The notes below the pieces were generated by a model, which saw nothing but the letters and a program-made list of their open reading frames with translations, was not told the origin of the DNA and made no database searches. From Dactylorhiza incarnata (lineage: Eukaryota > Streptophyta > Magnoliopsida > Asparagales > Orchidaceae): DNA of 64,000 nt. Positions 24,099 through 34,752 of this stretch are shown piece after piece. How positions within the stretch are numbered: position 1 is the first letter of the stretch; each line of letters starts with the position of its first letter. Location: positions 4,549,001 through 4,613,000 of the forward strand of contig JAWHQI010000229.1 of assembly GCA_033032865.1 (NCBI GenBank). The letters are read 5' to 3'. Made by a program: the position numbers and the translations under genes.

Positions 24099-24177
24099 GT
24101 TATGTGATTGTATATAGCTTTTGTTGCTTTTTATACTTCATACCTTATACATTGCTTGTTAACCATTGATGTCCTAG
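24099..24177 (+). other. Putative 79-nt intron at the gag-protease junction
   Basis: Between the gag tail (NDVVT) and the protease (FVLIFN...DTGAS) lies an AT-rich stretch that starts GTTATGTG and ends GATGTCCTAG. It includes a stop codon and a TTAAC branch-like site. Comparable gypsy proteins run straight from NDVV to the hydrophobic strand before DTGA, so this piece looks extra. Its length is not a multiple of three, so clean splicing would require one base change at the junction. Equally, it could be an insertion scar. Confidence 0.45.
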
Positions 24178-26372
24178 GCTTTGTCCTGATCTTTAACTAT
24201 CCGGCGAGAGCACTATTTGATACGGGTGCTTCACATTCCTGTATATCGGAGGCCTTCATACATCAACTTGGAGTGCCTTCGTCGTTTAGACAGGAACGAT
24301 TAGATGTGTTGCTACCCAATGGGTGTTCGATGTGTGCGGATCAAGTTTGTGTGGTAAAGGTACGAATAGGGAATCAAGACTTTGAATTCGAAGCACTGAT
24401 ACTCCGGCTCACGGAGTTCAATGTAATCTTTAGTATGGACTGGCTGTCAGCGCAGCAGGCCTACATTGATTGCATGTCTAAGGAGGTCACACTGGGACGG
24501 AATACCGTACGTGCGACTACGTTTGCTAGTTTGCGTGGATCGAGCAAGACACTGATGTCTGTTGTCCAAGTGGTCAAGGCAGTTCGGCAAGGCGCAAAGT
24601 TATGTGTTGTACTAGTGGGGGCTGCAAAGCCTCAACCCAGTTTGAGTGATGTTCCGGTGATTTCAGAGTATCCAGATGTGTTTCGGAAAGATCTCCCTGG
24701 GGCGCCACCTCAGCGAGAGATTGACTTCACTATAGAGCTAGTGCCAGGTGCCAAACCTGTTTCACGCTCTCCGTACCGAATTGCGCCAAAGGAGATGGCG
24801 GAATTGAAGGTTCAATTACAGGAGTTGTTAGAGCAGGGTTCCATACGCCCAAGTACATCCCCTTGGGGTGCTCCGGTCCTTTTTGTGAAGAAGAAGGACG
24901 GAAGTCTGCGTCTATGCATTGACTACCGAGAATTGAACAAGCTGACCGAGAAGAACAAGTATCTGATTCCTCGAATCGATGACTTATTCGATCAGCTAGT
25001 TGGTTCAACTGTGTATTCAAAGTTGGATATCAAGTCCGGCTATTACCAGTTGCGAATTCGGGATTGTGATATCCTCAAAACAGCATTCAGTACCCGCTAC
25101 AGACACTTCGAGTTTACAGTGGTGTCGTTTGGATTGATGAATGCACCGTCAGTATTTATGGATCTGATGAATAGGACCTTTCGAGAGTGCCTTGATCGGT
25201 TTGTCATTGTCTTCATTGACGATATTTTGGTGTACTCTCAGTCTGAAGAAGAGCACGCGATTCATTTGCGTGAAGTTTTGGAAACCCTGCGACGTAGTCA
25301 ACTTTATGCCAAGTTCTCTAAGTGCGAGTTCTGGCTAGCCTCAGTGGCGTTCCTTGGTCATGTTGTTAGTGGCGAGGGTATCACAGTGGATCCAGCAAAG
25401 ATTGATGCAATCCAAAAGTGGCCCGTTTTGGCGACAGTAGCGGAAGTCAGAAGTTTCCTTGGACTTGCCGGCTACTATCGGCGCTTCGTGGAGAACTTGC
25501 GGATCGCTCTACCTCTCACCACCTTGACAAGGAAGGATCAGAAGTTCGTTTGGTCACCGGAGTGTGCACGGGCTTTTGAGGAACTGAAGAGGCGTCTGAC
25601 CACAACACCAATTCTGTGTTTGCCATCTGGTGCAGAGGGTTATGAAATTTACAGTGATGCGTCAGGGAGCGGCTTAGGCTGCGTACTTCTTCAGCATGGT
25701 CAAGTAATAGCTTATGGCTCTCGTCAGTTGAAAGTGCATGAGCGGAATTATCCGGTCCACGACTTGGAGTTGGCGGCCGTGATCTTCGCTCTAAAGTTGT
25801 GACGACACTACTTATATGGTGTGAAGGTTGACATCTTTACATACCATAAGAGCCTTAAGTATCTGTTAACGCAGAAGGAGCTCAATATGCGACAACGAAG
25901 GTGGATGGAGTTCCTGGGGGACTACACTTTTGATATACATTATACTCCCGGAAAGGGGAATGTCGTCGCAGATGCATTGAGCAGGAGGGCTTTTTCACAT
26001 GCCAACTGGATTCAGATGTATGATCCACGTCTGATCAAGGACTTGGAAGACTTGGATATCTCCTGTGTGGAGCGGAGTTCTAGTACGAGTGCATGCTTGA
26101 ACTGGACGGAGGTGCAGTATGACCTCGCCGACAGAATACGACAGGCCTTGGAGCTTGATTCGAGCATGCAACGCTATTTAGAAGAGTCTGGGGATGGGAC
26201 TGCTGCAGAGTTTGTAGTAGACGACGGTCTGATGTGGAAAGACGGTCTGATGTGGAAAGACGGTCGGTTGTGCGTCCCAAATGTGGGTAAGTTGCGGGAG
26301 GAATTGATGTACGAAGTGCATTTTACCAAATACGCAATTCACCCAGGGAGCACAAAATGTACCAAGACATGA
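24178..26372 (+). pseudogene. Tekay-type protease, reverse transcriptase and RNase H
   Basis: The protease active site DTGASHSC is at about 24219. RT follows with [33 protein letters not shown] and the catalytic FIDDILVYS near 25213. RNase H starts at [14 protein letters not shown] (about 25650) and runs through [11 protein letters not shown] (about 25990). A TGA at 25800-25802 stands at a conserved Trp of RNase H. A one-base frameshift near 26350 destroys the entry into integrase. A 15-bp unit (GACGGTCTGATGTGG) is duplicated at 26222-26252, adding residues. Apart from these lesions the domains are complete and of usual length. Confidence 0.92.
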
Positions 26373-26395
26373 AAAAGTTGTTTTGGTGGCTATGA

Positions 26396-27565
26396 TTGAA
26401 GAAAGGCATCGCCTTGTACGTGGCAAAATGCAAAACTTGCGCACTGGTGAAGGCGGAATGTCAGAAACCTGGAGGTTTCCTGAAGTCGTTACCTATATCG
26501 GAATGGAAATTTGATGACATTTCGATGGATTTCGTGCACGGTTTGCCGAGATCGCAGAGTGGGAATGATGCCGTATGGGTGATCGTGGATCGCTTGACGA
26601 AGGTAGCCCACTTTAGTCCAAACCGGAAGGACGATTCAGTTGAAAAGTTGGCAAAACTTTATGTAGATAGCATTGTCCGATTGCACGGTGTGCCCCGTAG
26701 CATCGTTAGTGACCGAGATGGACGTTTTACTTCCAAGGATTGGAGGCTAATCCACCAGTTGTTAGGGACAAAGTTGAAGTTTAGCACTGCCTTCCACCCT
26801 CAGACGGATGGACAGACTGAACGTACGAACAGAACTCTGGAGGATATGCTTCGAATGTGCGTCCTGGATTTCGGCAAAAAGTGGGAAGATCATCTCTACA
26901 TGATCGAATTCGCCTATAATAACAGCTATCATGCAAGTATAAAGATGGCACCCTTTGAGGCCCTCTATGGTAGAGCTTGCCGCACTCCCTTAGCTTGGGT
27001 AGAGACAGGCGAGACAAAGCTGTTTAAGCGAAAAGAAGTTGAAAATGCAAATTCGGCTATACAAACAATCCAGGAGAGGTTGTTGATTGCTCAAGATAGG
27101 CAGGCGAAGTACTATAATGTCAAGCACAGAAATGTCGAGTTCGCCGTGGGCGACTGGGTTTATCTCAAGATCAAACCTTTCAAGGGTGTGTCTCGGATTC
27201 GACGCTTGAAAAAGCTGAGTCCAAGATACCTTGGGCCGTTTGAGATACTGGAACATGTTGGCGAAGCTGCCTATCGGCTCGCTCTTTCGACAGAGTTGAG
27301 TGGTCTGCACGATGTGTTCCACATATCGGTGTTGAGGAAAGCAGTACCAGAGCCTAATCAAGTGCTTGTAGCTAGTCAGGTGTTGGTCGATGATGGGCTG
27401 AAGACGCTGGTCACGCCTATTTGCATCGAAGACACTGATATCAAGCAACTGCGGAATAAATTGATCAAGATGGTCAAAGTCCGTTGGAACAACTGCGGTC
27501 GTGAGGAGCTTTCATGGGAACGCGAGCAATCTATGCGTGAGGAGTTCCCCGAGCGATTCCATTGA
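26396..27565 (+). pseudogene. Tekay-type integrase with C-terminal chromodomain
   Basis: The frame is open for 389 residues, but its natural upstream connection is lost (frameshift near 26350, TGA at 26393-26395). The zinc-finger His pair lies just upstream (VHFTKYAIH) and the Cys pair is CKTC near 26430. The catalytic triad is present: Asp in ISMDFVHGLP, Asp in SIVSDRDGRF, Glu in GQTERTNRTLED. The final 55 residues (PICIEDTDIKQLRNK...VKVRW...SWERE) form a chromodomain, which in chromoviruses binds histone marks and directs integration. The end is followed by the polypurine tract GTGGGGGAG. Confidence 0.92.
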
Positions 27566-27637
27566 GGTACAAGTCATATTTTGTATCTTTTTGATTATTT
27601 GCACTGTTAGAATTTCGGGACGAAATTCATTTTAAGT

Positions 27638-27647
27638 GGGGGAGAAT
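27638..27647 (+). other. Polypurine tract of the Tekay-type element
   Basis: GTGGGGGAGAAT lies directly before the 3' LTR, about 35 bases after a TTTCGGGACGAAAT string that is typical of this lineage. Confidence 0.85.
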
Positions 27648-29470
27648 TGTAAGACCCCAAATTTCATGTGCACGCCAAAATACCAAAAATGAAAATGAAT
27701 TGAAGTCAGGGAGCTAGCGCTAGCGCCGACGGTAGTGTCTCTCAGCGGTACCGACTCAGGGCTAGCGCCAGGCGCTAGCCACTAGCGCCGACGGTAGCGG
27801 GAAAATCTTAAATCCCTCAAAATCCAATGTTTCTTCTCATTTCTTTGAGAACCCTCTGCCTTTTCATAGTTTGGGAGCTGAGAGCCGAAGGTTAGAAGAG
27901 AAATTGAGGGTGGGCCTTTCATTGTGTGAAGGGCAAATTCACGAAGGCGGCCTTGTGTGCTTGTGCCATCAGCGATTCTGTGGAGAGGGTGCTGGTTCAG
28001 CGAGTTTCCTCCGGATCAAGCTCAGTTCTATGGCACCGAAACGGCCTACGAGGGTAACGAATCTCCTCCCTAATCCTTGGACATGTACGTCCTTTGATTT
28101 GCATGTATTTCGGGAGACTTCTACTAATTAGTGGATTGGATCTTCCGGTGGGATGAAGATATTCCCCCACAAATTGCATATAAAGTCCGGAACGGTAGTA
28201 CGGGCATAGGCATGCTGTGTGAAACCCATCTGGACAGATCGAGCCGGATTGGTGATGTTGAAAGTGCCGGAAACGATTCCGTGTACGTGCGGTGATTCGG
28301 GTCATGTGTACGGTTTTGTACCGAAAAGGGTCCTGGAGGTATTTCCCAGGCAATACCTGAATTTGGTAGCAGACCTGTGTTCTGTTACTAGCGTCGGGCG
28401 CTAGTGTTAGCGCCGACGGTAACTCCAGGTGAGCTACTTGTGTCGATTTCTGGAGGCATTTTTCCCAGAGGTAGCAGAACTGGGTTCTGTTACCAGTGCC
28501 GGGCAGAACTGGGTTCTGTTGCTAGCGCCAGGCGCTAGCGTTAGCGCCGACGCTAGCGCCCAGCATACAGACTGTGTGTTTTCGTGCTACCTAAATTCCT
28601 GTATACTGGATACGTAGCAGAAAAAGCTGTGGAACTTGCAAAACCCAGCTTTAAGAGATGGGTATTGGGTGAAGCTTACCCGTATCGTGTACACTACGAT
28701 GATTGAGCACGGGTCTAGCTTAACCGAACCCCCTATAGTGGTGGTGAAGAGGTCGCCCCTCGTTGCACCGGGCTATGGAAGAGTGCCGTAAATTCGTGTG
28801 TACGGGCTAGCTCAATTTGCTTGTCTAAGTTGAAATAAGACTTAGCTTAAGGGCGTAACTCAGGGAGTATGCCAAAGTGTGCCTTGAGAGCACGAAGCGG
28901 GTGACGCGGTATGTCCCCCGTTGGTGTTGTTTGCGGATATAGATTTATATGCTGCTGACATTTAATTGCAGGGAAGGAGCACCGCCGCCCCGAGTGTGGG
29001 GTGGGGTCGTTATAAATCTTGGTCAGCTAAAGCTGACCGGTTACTTGTTTTCCCACCACTTTGTGGATTTGCTTATACAGGTCCCGGTGAGACTAGCGGG
29101 AAATAGAGGGCTGAAGCTCCTGTGCTGTGCTGTGCTGGCCCTTGAAGGTCATAGTTTTGTTTACCCTTTTGTTCATGTGTGGCCGGCCTGCGTGCCGATG
29201 TCTGGAAGCCACCTTTATGATGTAAACAATCAATGTAAATAACTCTTGATGTTTTTCATTCCTAGTATCATTGTGGACATGTTGTAAACTGGTTTTAAGT
29301 AAATGAATATATATATATATATGCTTCCGTTGCGACTCTGGTGCTGAGATAGTTATCTTTTGTAACTGTTTAACGCTAATTTTAGTACCGCGCTCTTCTG
29401 TTCATTTCATATGGCGTGGGGTCTCGGCCGGACCTACTGTTATATGCTATGTAACAGGGAGGGTGTTACA
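27648..29470 (+). repeat. 3' LTR of the Tekay-type element
   Basis: 1823 bp, TGTAAGACCCC...GTGTTACA, followed by target copy AGGTC (29471-29475). Inverted GCTAGCGCC-type words at 27715-27800, 28388-28425 and 28523-28560 mirror those in the 5' LTR. Confidence 0.95.
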
Positions 29471-29820
29471 AGGTCCCTTGAGAGAGAGTACTCACGAGCT
29501 AACGCAGAGCGTTAGGAGTTAACGTCGGGCGTTAAGTGTGCGAGTGTGACTAGTGGCCAGCGAGTGGGAGTGCGGCCAGTGAGCTGCGAGTGCGAGCAGT
29601 GAGCTTGCGAGTGGACTAACGCGGCGCGTTAGAGTCAACGCCGGGCGTTAGCGAGCAGCGACCAGTTTTTATTACTTCTATCTGGCTGTTGTAAATTGAG
29701 TTATTTTCACTTGTATTCAGTTTTGTAATCATATAACTCTCATTTGTATTCAAAGAGAAGTGTTTGTGTTCATTCTTGGTGTTCGTGTCTTGGTGCTCCA
29801 TCGGTCCTGAAAATCTCACA
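29471..29820 (+). repeat. Copia-1 3' LTR, right part
   Basis: Continuation of 14312-14493 after the Tekay-type insertion; net LTR length is about 530 bp. Carries more CTAACGC / GCGTTAG words (29498-29535, 29615-29652) and GCGAGTG repeats. The end at AAAATCTCACA is inferred from likeness to the copia-2 LTR end (AAAAATTTCACA). Confidence 0.7.
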
Positions 29821-30021
29821 AGGCAATCTCGGTCCAGCCATGAAGAATGTTGCATAGGCGGAACTGGATGCTGGAAATTCAGTGCGACTCGTTATCAATT
29901 GGCTCCCTAGAGCGAACAAAACGGCGGCCATCCTTCCATTGCGGGTCCAAATACGCCCATCGGAAACTGCACATAAGCGTTCCATAATCGTGAGGCCGTT
30001 AAGAACATCTGCATTGCTCAT
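29821..30021 (-). pseudogene. Unidentified coding exon fragment truncated by copia-1
   Basis: An ATG at 30021 opens a frame with ordinary protein-like composition (NADVLNGLTIMERLCAVSDG and, further on, RNGRMAAVLFALGSQ). It runs into the copia-1 LTR edge at 29820, after which the residues are LTR-derived. An in-frame stop precedes the ATG. The family is not recognised. It may be the first exon of a host gene cut by copia-1, or a chance frame; the missing remainder would lie left of copia-1, outside the window. Confidence 0.35.
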
Positions 30022-30448
30022 ATTTCAGACTTCAAGAGTTCCAATAAGAAGCACGAAAACTCAAGTTACCTCTCCAGAGATTTTGGAAGGGTGGATGGTA
30101 AGATGCAAGGAATCGAAAATGAATGAAGAACCTTTTGGAATAATGAGATGAAGCGCTCATCAGTAGGCTTGCAGCCAAATTGGCGCAGGAATCATGTGGC
30201 TTGAGGTTTTGTCGGCCGCTTGTATTAGTTCGCCGCCAGGAGTTGGGTTTCCTCCTAGGTTACGTACAGACAAGAGTGGGAGGGAGAGTTGTTTCGGGTT
30301 GGGCTGCACCTAATTTTTGTTAGGATATAAGAAAACGGTTTTTTATGAATAATTTTATTGGCAGCCCAGATTAAGATATTGACAAAAGTCGTCAGAAATA
30401 CGCAAGAACAAAAATAACACAAAGACGTATACATTATATATATATATA
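30022..30448. other. Unassigned sequence between the exon fragment and the Helitrons
   Basis: No coding region, repeat family or RNA gene recognised. It becomes AT-rich and ends in a (TA)n tract that is the Helitron target. Confidence 0.5.
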
Positions 30449-31541
30449 TCTTTAACTACTAAATGCAAGAAGTTTTCTTTGGTGCAACATTCAAAATTAC
30501 CCAAATATAACTTCATTTTTTTACTCCAATGACTTAACGTATAGGATAAACAAAAGGGAAATTTATAAATATAAGAGCTATTTGTGAAATAACATTATAT
30601 CCCAATAATAAAAATAATAATACAAATTCAGAAAATCAAAAAGTTTTTAGTAGACCTCCTAAACCTACTATGATAGGTTATCATTACCTACTAAAATTTA
30701 CTTTAAAATGATTTTTGGTTAAAATATATATTTTTTTTTGAATTTTTTTTTTATAAAATAGTAATTAAATTTTTTTTTCGGTCATTTTGAGTACTCATAT
30801 GTTTATGTTCTGGGCCCAGCCGGCTGAGACAAAGTCTATTCGCACCCCAGCCTGCCAGTCCAACCGACGAAGCCTATCCGCACCGTTCGTCGAACGCAGG
30901 TGGGCCGCCGTTCGTCGAACGGCGGGACGCCTTCGTCGAACGCAGGAGGCACTCCTGCGTTCGACGAACGCCGATCGACGAACGCAGGAGGCACTCCTGC
31001 GTTCGACGAACGCCGATCGACGAACGCTAGACTTCGTCCCAGCGGTTGGGTCTCAGCGTTCGTCGAACGCAGGAGTGCCGCCGTTCGTCGAACGGCGGCA
31101 CGCGTTCGTCGAACGCAAGAGTGTCGTCGTTCGACGAACAACGACACTCCTGCGTTCGACGAACAACAGCACTCCTGCCTTCAACGAACGACGTCCCCCT
31201 GCGATCGACGAGGGAGAAGTCTCAGCGGTTGGGGTCTCAGCGTTCGTCGAACGCAGGAGTGCCGTCGTTCGTCGAACGCAGGGGTCCCGCCGTTCGACGA
31301 ATGGCGGCACGCGTTCGTCGAACGCAGGAGTATATATATGTGTATATATATGTGTATGTCAGCGTTCGTCGCGGCGGCCGAAGGCCGTCGTGGAGCAGCG
31401 AGCACGGGCGAAGCCGAGGAGCGTCGGGGCGGCCGCAGGCCGCCTGCGCGGCAGCCGAAGGTGGCCTCAGGCCGCCGAGGAGGGCGGCCGAAGGCCGCCG
31501 TGGAGCAGCGAGCACGGGCGAAGCACGTGCGGAGCTGCTAG
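30449..31541 (+). mobile_element. Non-autonomous Helitron, copy 1
   Basis: Starts TCTTTAACTACTA after an A, ends CTAG before a T, with a GC hairpin (GCACG...CGTGC, about 31512-31530) 7 bases upstream of the CTAG. These are Helitron hallmarks. Length is 1093 bp with no Rep/helicase. The left third is AT-rich and the right part is GC-rich, packed with CGTTCGTCGAACGCAGG-type repeats (30880-31330) and GGCCGAAGGCCGCC words. It is about the same length as copy 2 and closely similar, and is separated from it by a 14-bp (TA)n. Confidence 0.85.
30880..31330 (+). repeat. TTCGTCGAACGCAGG minisatellite inside Helitron copy 1
   Basis: More than 15 copies of GTTCGTCGAACG or its reverse complement CGTTCGACGAAC, often followed by GCAGGAG or CGGCGG. 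Spacing is irregular, about 20-35 bases. Palindromic cores make several frames stop-free. Confidence 0.9.
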
Positions 31542-31555
31542 TATATATATATATA

Positions 31556-32624
31556 TCTTTAACTACTAAATGCAAGAAGTTGCCTTTGGTGCAACATTCA
31601 AAATTGCCCAAATATAACCTCATTCTTTTACTCCAATGACTTAACGTATATGATAAAAAAATTAGAAATTTATAAAATATAAGTGCTATTTGTGTAATAA
31701 CACTATATCCCAATAATAAAAAAATTTATACAAATTCAGAATATCAAAAAGTTTTTACTAGACCTCCTAAACCTACTATGATAGCTTATCATTACCTACT
31801 AAAATTTAATTTTAAATGATTTTTTGTCAAAATATATAGATTTTTTTGAATTTTTTTTTATAAAATAGTAATTATATGTATGTGTTCTGGACCCAGCCGG
31901 CAGAGACGAAGCCTATCTGCACCCCAGCCTGTCAGTCCAACCGACGAAGCATATCCTCACCCAGCCTGATCGTTCGTCGAACGCAGGTGGGCCGCCGTTC
32001 GTCGAACGGCGGCACGCGTTCGTCGAACGCAGGAGGCACCCCTGCGTTCGCCGAACGGCTGGGTCTCAACATTCGTCGAACGCAGGAGAGCCGTCGTTCG
32101 TCGAACGCAGGGGTCCCGCGGTTCGCCGAGCGGCGGCACGCGTTCGTCGAACGCAGGCGTGACGCGTTCATCGACCGCAGGAGGCACTCATGCGTTCGAC
32201 GAACGGTTGGGTCTCAGCGTTCGTCGAACGCAGGAGTGCCGCCGTTCGTTGAACGCAGGGGTCCCGACGAACGGCGGCACGCGTTCGTCGAACGCAGACG
32301 TCTCAGCGGTTGGCAGTAGAGTCTCAGCGGGGGGTGGGCAGTAGAGTCTCACTTCTGCGCTCAACGAACAGCGGCAAGAGTGATTCGTCGTTCGACGAAC
32401 GGCGGCAAGAGTGATTCGCCGTTCGTCGACCTCAGAATGGCTCACTTCTGCGTTCGACGAACGACAGCCGATTCGACGAAGGCCGCCGTCGGGGCGGCCG
32501 CAAGCCGCCTGCGCGGCAGCCGAAGGCGGCTGAAGCCCGCCGAGGAGCGGCGGCCGAAGGCCGCCGCGGCCGATGGCCGCCGTGGACCAGTGAGCACGGG
32601 CGAAAGCCCGTGCGGAGCTGCTAG
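31556..32624 (+). mobile_element. Non-autonomous Helitron, copy 2
   Basis: TCTTTAACTACTA start and CTAG end (32621-32624). The 3' hairpin is perfect: an 8-bp stem GCACGGGC / GCCCGTGC (32594-32601 with 32606-32613) closing a GAAA loop, 7 bases before CTAG. 1069 bp, the same structure as copy 1, inserted in the same TA-rich site. The better hairpin suggests copy 2 is nearer the active consensus. No protein coding. Confidence 0.88.
31973..32475 (+). repeat. TTCGTCGAACGCAGG minisatellite inside Helitron copy 2
   Basis: Same motif family as in copy 1, roughly 18 recognisable units in both orientations. Confidence 0.9.
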
Positions 32625-32639
32625 TATATATATATAACA

Positions 32640-33839
32640 TCCTAATTCTAACCCTCCCAGCCGGCCTACATGATTATAAAAAAAAAAAGGATTTTAAGAT
32701 AACCCTAAGGCACTCTTGTTCGGTGAAGAAAAAAAAGGAGCCGCGACCCGTGGCGTTCTCTCCAAGCCTCCAGCAATCTGACGAACGCCTCCTTTGCCTC
32801 TTTCTCTTCCTTTAGAATGAGACTTTCTCGCCTGCGACCTTGGACGGTGTCGGAGCCGGAGCAAGCAGTGGTTGTTGGAGGTCGTGAGACTGCGTGGATT
32901 CCCGTATTCAGATTTGACGGCGGCGATTTTCGCAAGGGCGGAGGCGTCGAGGACTCTTTTGTGGGGCCGTTGCGGAGGCGGTGGTGACGCCATATTTGTG
33001 TGGCGGGGCGGCGGGGCGGCGGGGCGGCATGTGCGGGGGAGCGGCGTAGGTGGAGGCAATTTTGGGCGGAGCCGGAGAGGCATAGGCGGTGTTTGGCGAC
33101 CGCCATTTGGGCTCGGGAGAGCAAGGACCGTTGAAGTGTCGACGGTGTTGTCGGATCACGGTCGTGGTAGTGCAGTGGTGCAGAGTGCGCATCTTGGCGC
33201 AAAAGACGGCGGTGTGCAACCACCGTATTTTACTCAGGCGAGTATATTGGGTCGCACCTGCGGCTAGCGGCATTCAATGCGAGGAGGCATCTTAGCCTCA
33301 AGTGGACGTTGGTGGCAAGACATCTGAGCCTCGAACAGGGCAACCTACTGATGGGTTGCGGACTGATCGGAGCGCGCCAGTGACGTCGTGTGTCGACGTA
33401 GGCATACTACAGCTTGACACATTATTGAAAGACCTTGAAAGGCTGCAGAGGATTCAGAGAACCAGTTTGGAGCGAGTCACTCTGACTCGAACTTGGTCGT
33501 CTTTGTCGGTATACCTGTATCTTTCACTTGTCTTTATATTTGTGCTAGCTGTAGGATCCATCTGGGGATCGCGGGGGGAAAGTCACTGTATTGTTGAACA
33601 TTATTTAGTTGAGGCTTTTCGGGTTGGACTCCGATCGTCCCGTGGTTTTTACTCTGCTTTTGGGAGTTTTCCACGTATACGTATTTGTGTTTGATTGTGT
33701 TTGTTTTGTTCTTATGTATTTCGCTGACGACTTTTGCAGGTATCTCAGCTCACGTCCTCACGTGCACTCAAGTTCGTGAGAACGTATTTCTCACAACAAA
33801 CCCAATTATTATAAGAAAACTCCTCATTTTTGTCACGGT
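32640..33839. other. Unassigned region, GC-rich then mixed
   Basis: 32690-33120 is GC-rich with overlapping open frames on both strands, none recognised. A GGGGCGGC triplet repeat lies at about 33004-33030. 33300-33690 holds a 130-residue plus-strand frame with a hydrophobic stretch but no known motif. It may be the 5' part of the LINE-like unit that ends at 34086. Confidence 0.4.
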
Positions 33840-34086
33840 TATTGATGGTATTTCTTCGGGTGTGGCTCATTGCTCGGCGGAGCGCCCTTTCTTTCAGGAT
33901 ATTATCCATATGCTTCCCTCGCTGACGTGTTATTCGTTTCGTTTGTTTGCCGGTGTGCTAACGTGATTGCTCGTGAGATTGCTTGTGCATCCTTTTTACG
34001 ACCGGCCGTGCTTCCGGCTCAGTGTAATCATGTGTCTTCAGTTGGAGGCTTCTTAATGAAATCCTATGGTTGTGTTTAAAAAAAAA
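33840..34086 (+). pseudogene. Probable LINE 3' end: RNase H-like tail plus poly(A)
   Basis: A plus-strand frame reads LADVLFVSFVCRCANVIARE and onward. This resembles the last part of the RNase H (RVT_3) domain found at the C-terminus of plant L1-type LINEs, where RxxNxxAHxxAR is typical; Arg replaces the usual His here. The stop is in TTGTGTTTAAAAAAAAA at 34072-34086, a short poly(A) tail as expected for a retroposed end. No upstream RT domain is recognised, so the copy is 5'-truncated or heavily decayed. Confidence 0.4.
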
Positions 34087-34689
34087 GTGGCATTTTGGAA
34101 ATGGAATTAAAAATGGAATTAAAAATGAAATTGGAATTGTAAATTGAATTGGGAATAGGAACGTGAATTGCCAATAGGAATGGGAATTGATAGCGGCATT
34201 AGGGTTGGCGATGATCGATGTTGAATACGATCCACAGGGTCCGGGGCTGTGGTCCTGGTCAAATAATTTCTTGCACAAGGGTGTGTGCGGTTTTAACTGC
34301 TTCAGAAGTCATGAGACGCATCCAGAAGACATATACGCGACTTTTTTGGGCACACGGTCCAAGACACACAGGCGTGTGCCCAGAACGTGTGTCGTTCTGA
34401 TGATTACAGGACGATTTGCTACACATTTGTTGATGAAAGGAAACGGTGATTGTGACACGCGTCCGAGGCAGTTATAAAAACTCCTGGTCATTCTAGAATT
34501 TGGGTATTGGAAAATCTGATTTCTAAAAACTCCCCTCTCTCTGTAAACGCCTATGTTATTCATAGTGTAGATTCGGTTGTTGCTGCCTATGGACGTAGCC
34601 CATTTTGAGGGGAACCACGTAAATATGTGTCGTCTGTGAATGTTTGATTTGTGTTTTGTTCTTAATTCTTCTCCTATTTCTGCAACAAC
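34087..34689. other. GGAATT-rich simple repeat and unassigned sequence
   Basis: 34090-34195 is a degenerate run of GGAATT / AAAATGGAATT words. 34196-34689 shows no recognisable gene or repeat family. Confidence 0.5.
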
Positions 34690-34752
34690 GTTTATGACCA
34701 CCACCAAGAAAAGAAAACTATTTTTGAACATAAAAGTGAATAAAGTTCTTAA

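Larger units (their letters stand above)
14494..29470 (+). mobile_element. Tekay/Del-type chromovirus (Ty3/gypsy), carrying a nested LTR element
   Basis: LTRs begin TGTAAGACC and end GTGTTACA. The 5-bp target duplication AGGTC lies at 14489-14493 and 29471-29475. Net length is about 8.56 kb once the 6.4-kb nested element and its duplicated target are removed. Gene order is gag, protease, RT, RNase H, integrase, chromodomain. The C-terminal chromodomain and the WxDxLxLHQ-containing gag fit the Tekay/Del lineage. Stops and at least one frameshift make it non-autonomous today. It sits inside the copia-1 3' LTR. Confidence 0.93.
11005..29820 (+). mobile_element. Copia-1: degenerate Ty1/copia element, 5' part missing, multiply interrupted
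   Basis: Coding relics run in the copia order integrase, reverse transcriptase, RNase H (11005-14228). A purine tract and the start of a 3' LTR (TGTTAGATATTG, 14312) follow. That LTR is split at 14493 by the Tekay-type element and resumes at 29471, ending around 29820 in AAAATCTCACA. The protein relics are closely related to copia-2. No 5' LTR is in the window because the left half is displaced by the gypsy LTR ending at 11004. Frameshifts, stops and a 1.1-kb replacement (12531-13618) make it inactive. Confidence 0.85.

Noticed and set aside
30787..32640. Several 130-260 residue frames rich in RSSNA / FVERR / RRST
   Set aside because: Translations of the TTCGTCGAACGCAGG minisatellite in the Helitrons, open in multiple frames and both strands.
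32694..33273. Pro/Arg-rich minus-strand frames as a host gene
   Set aside because: Several overlapping frames are open because of GC content; no domain, splice structure or start context supports a gene.
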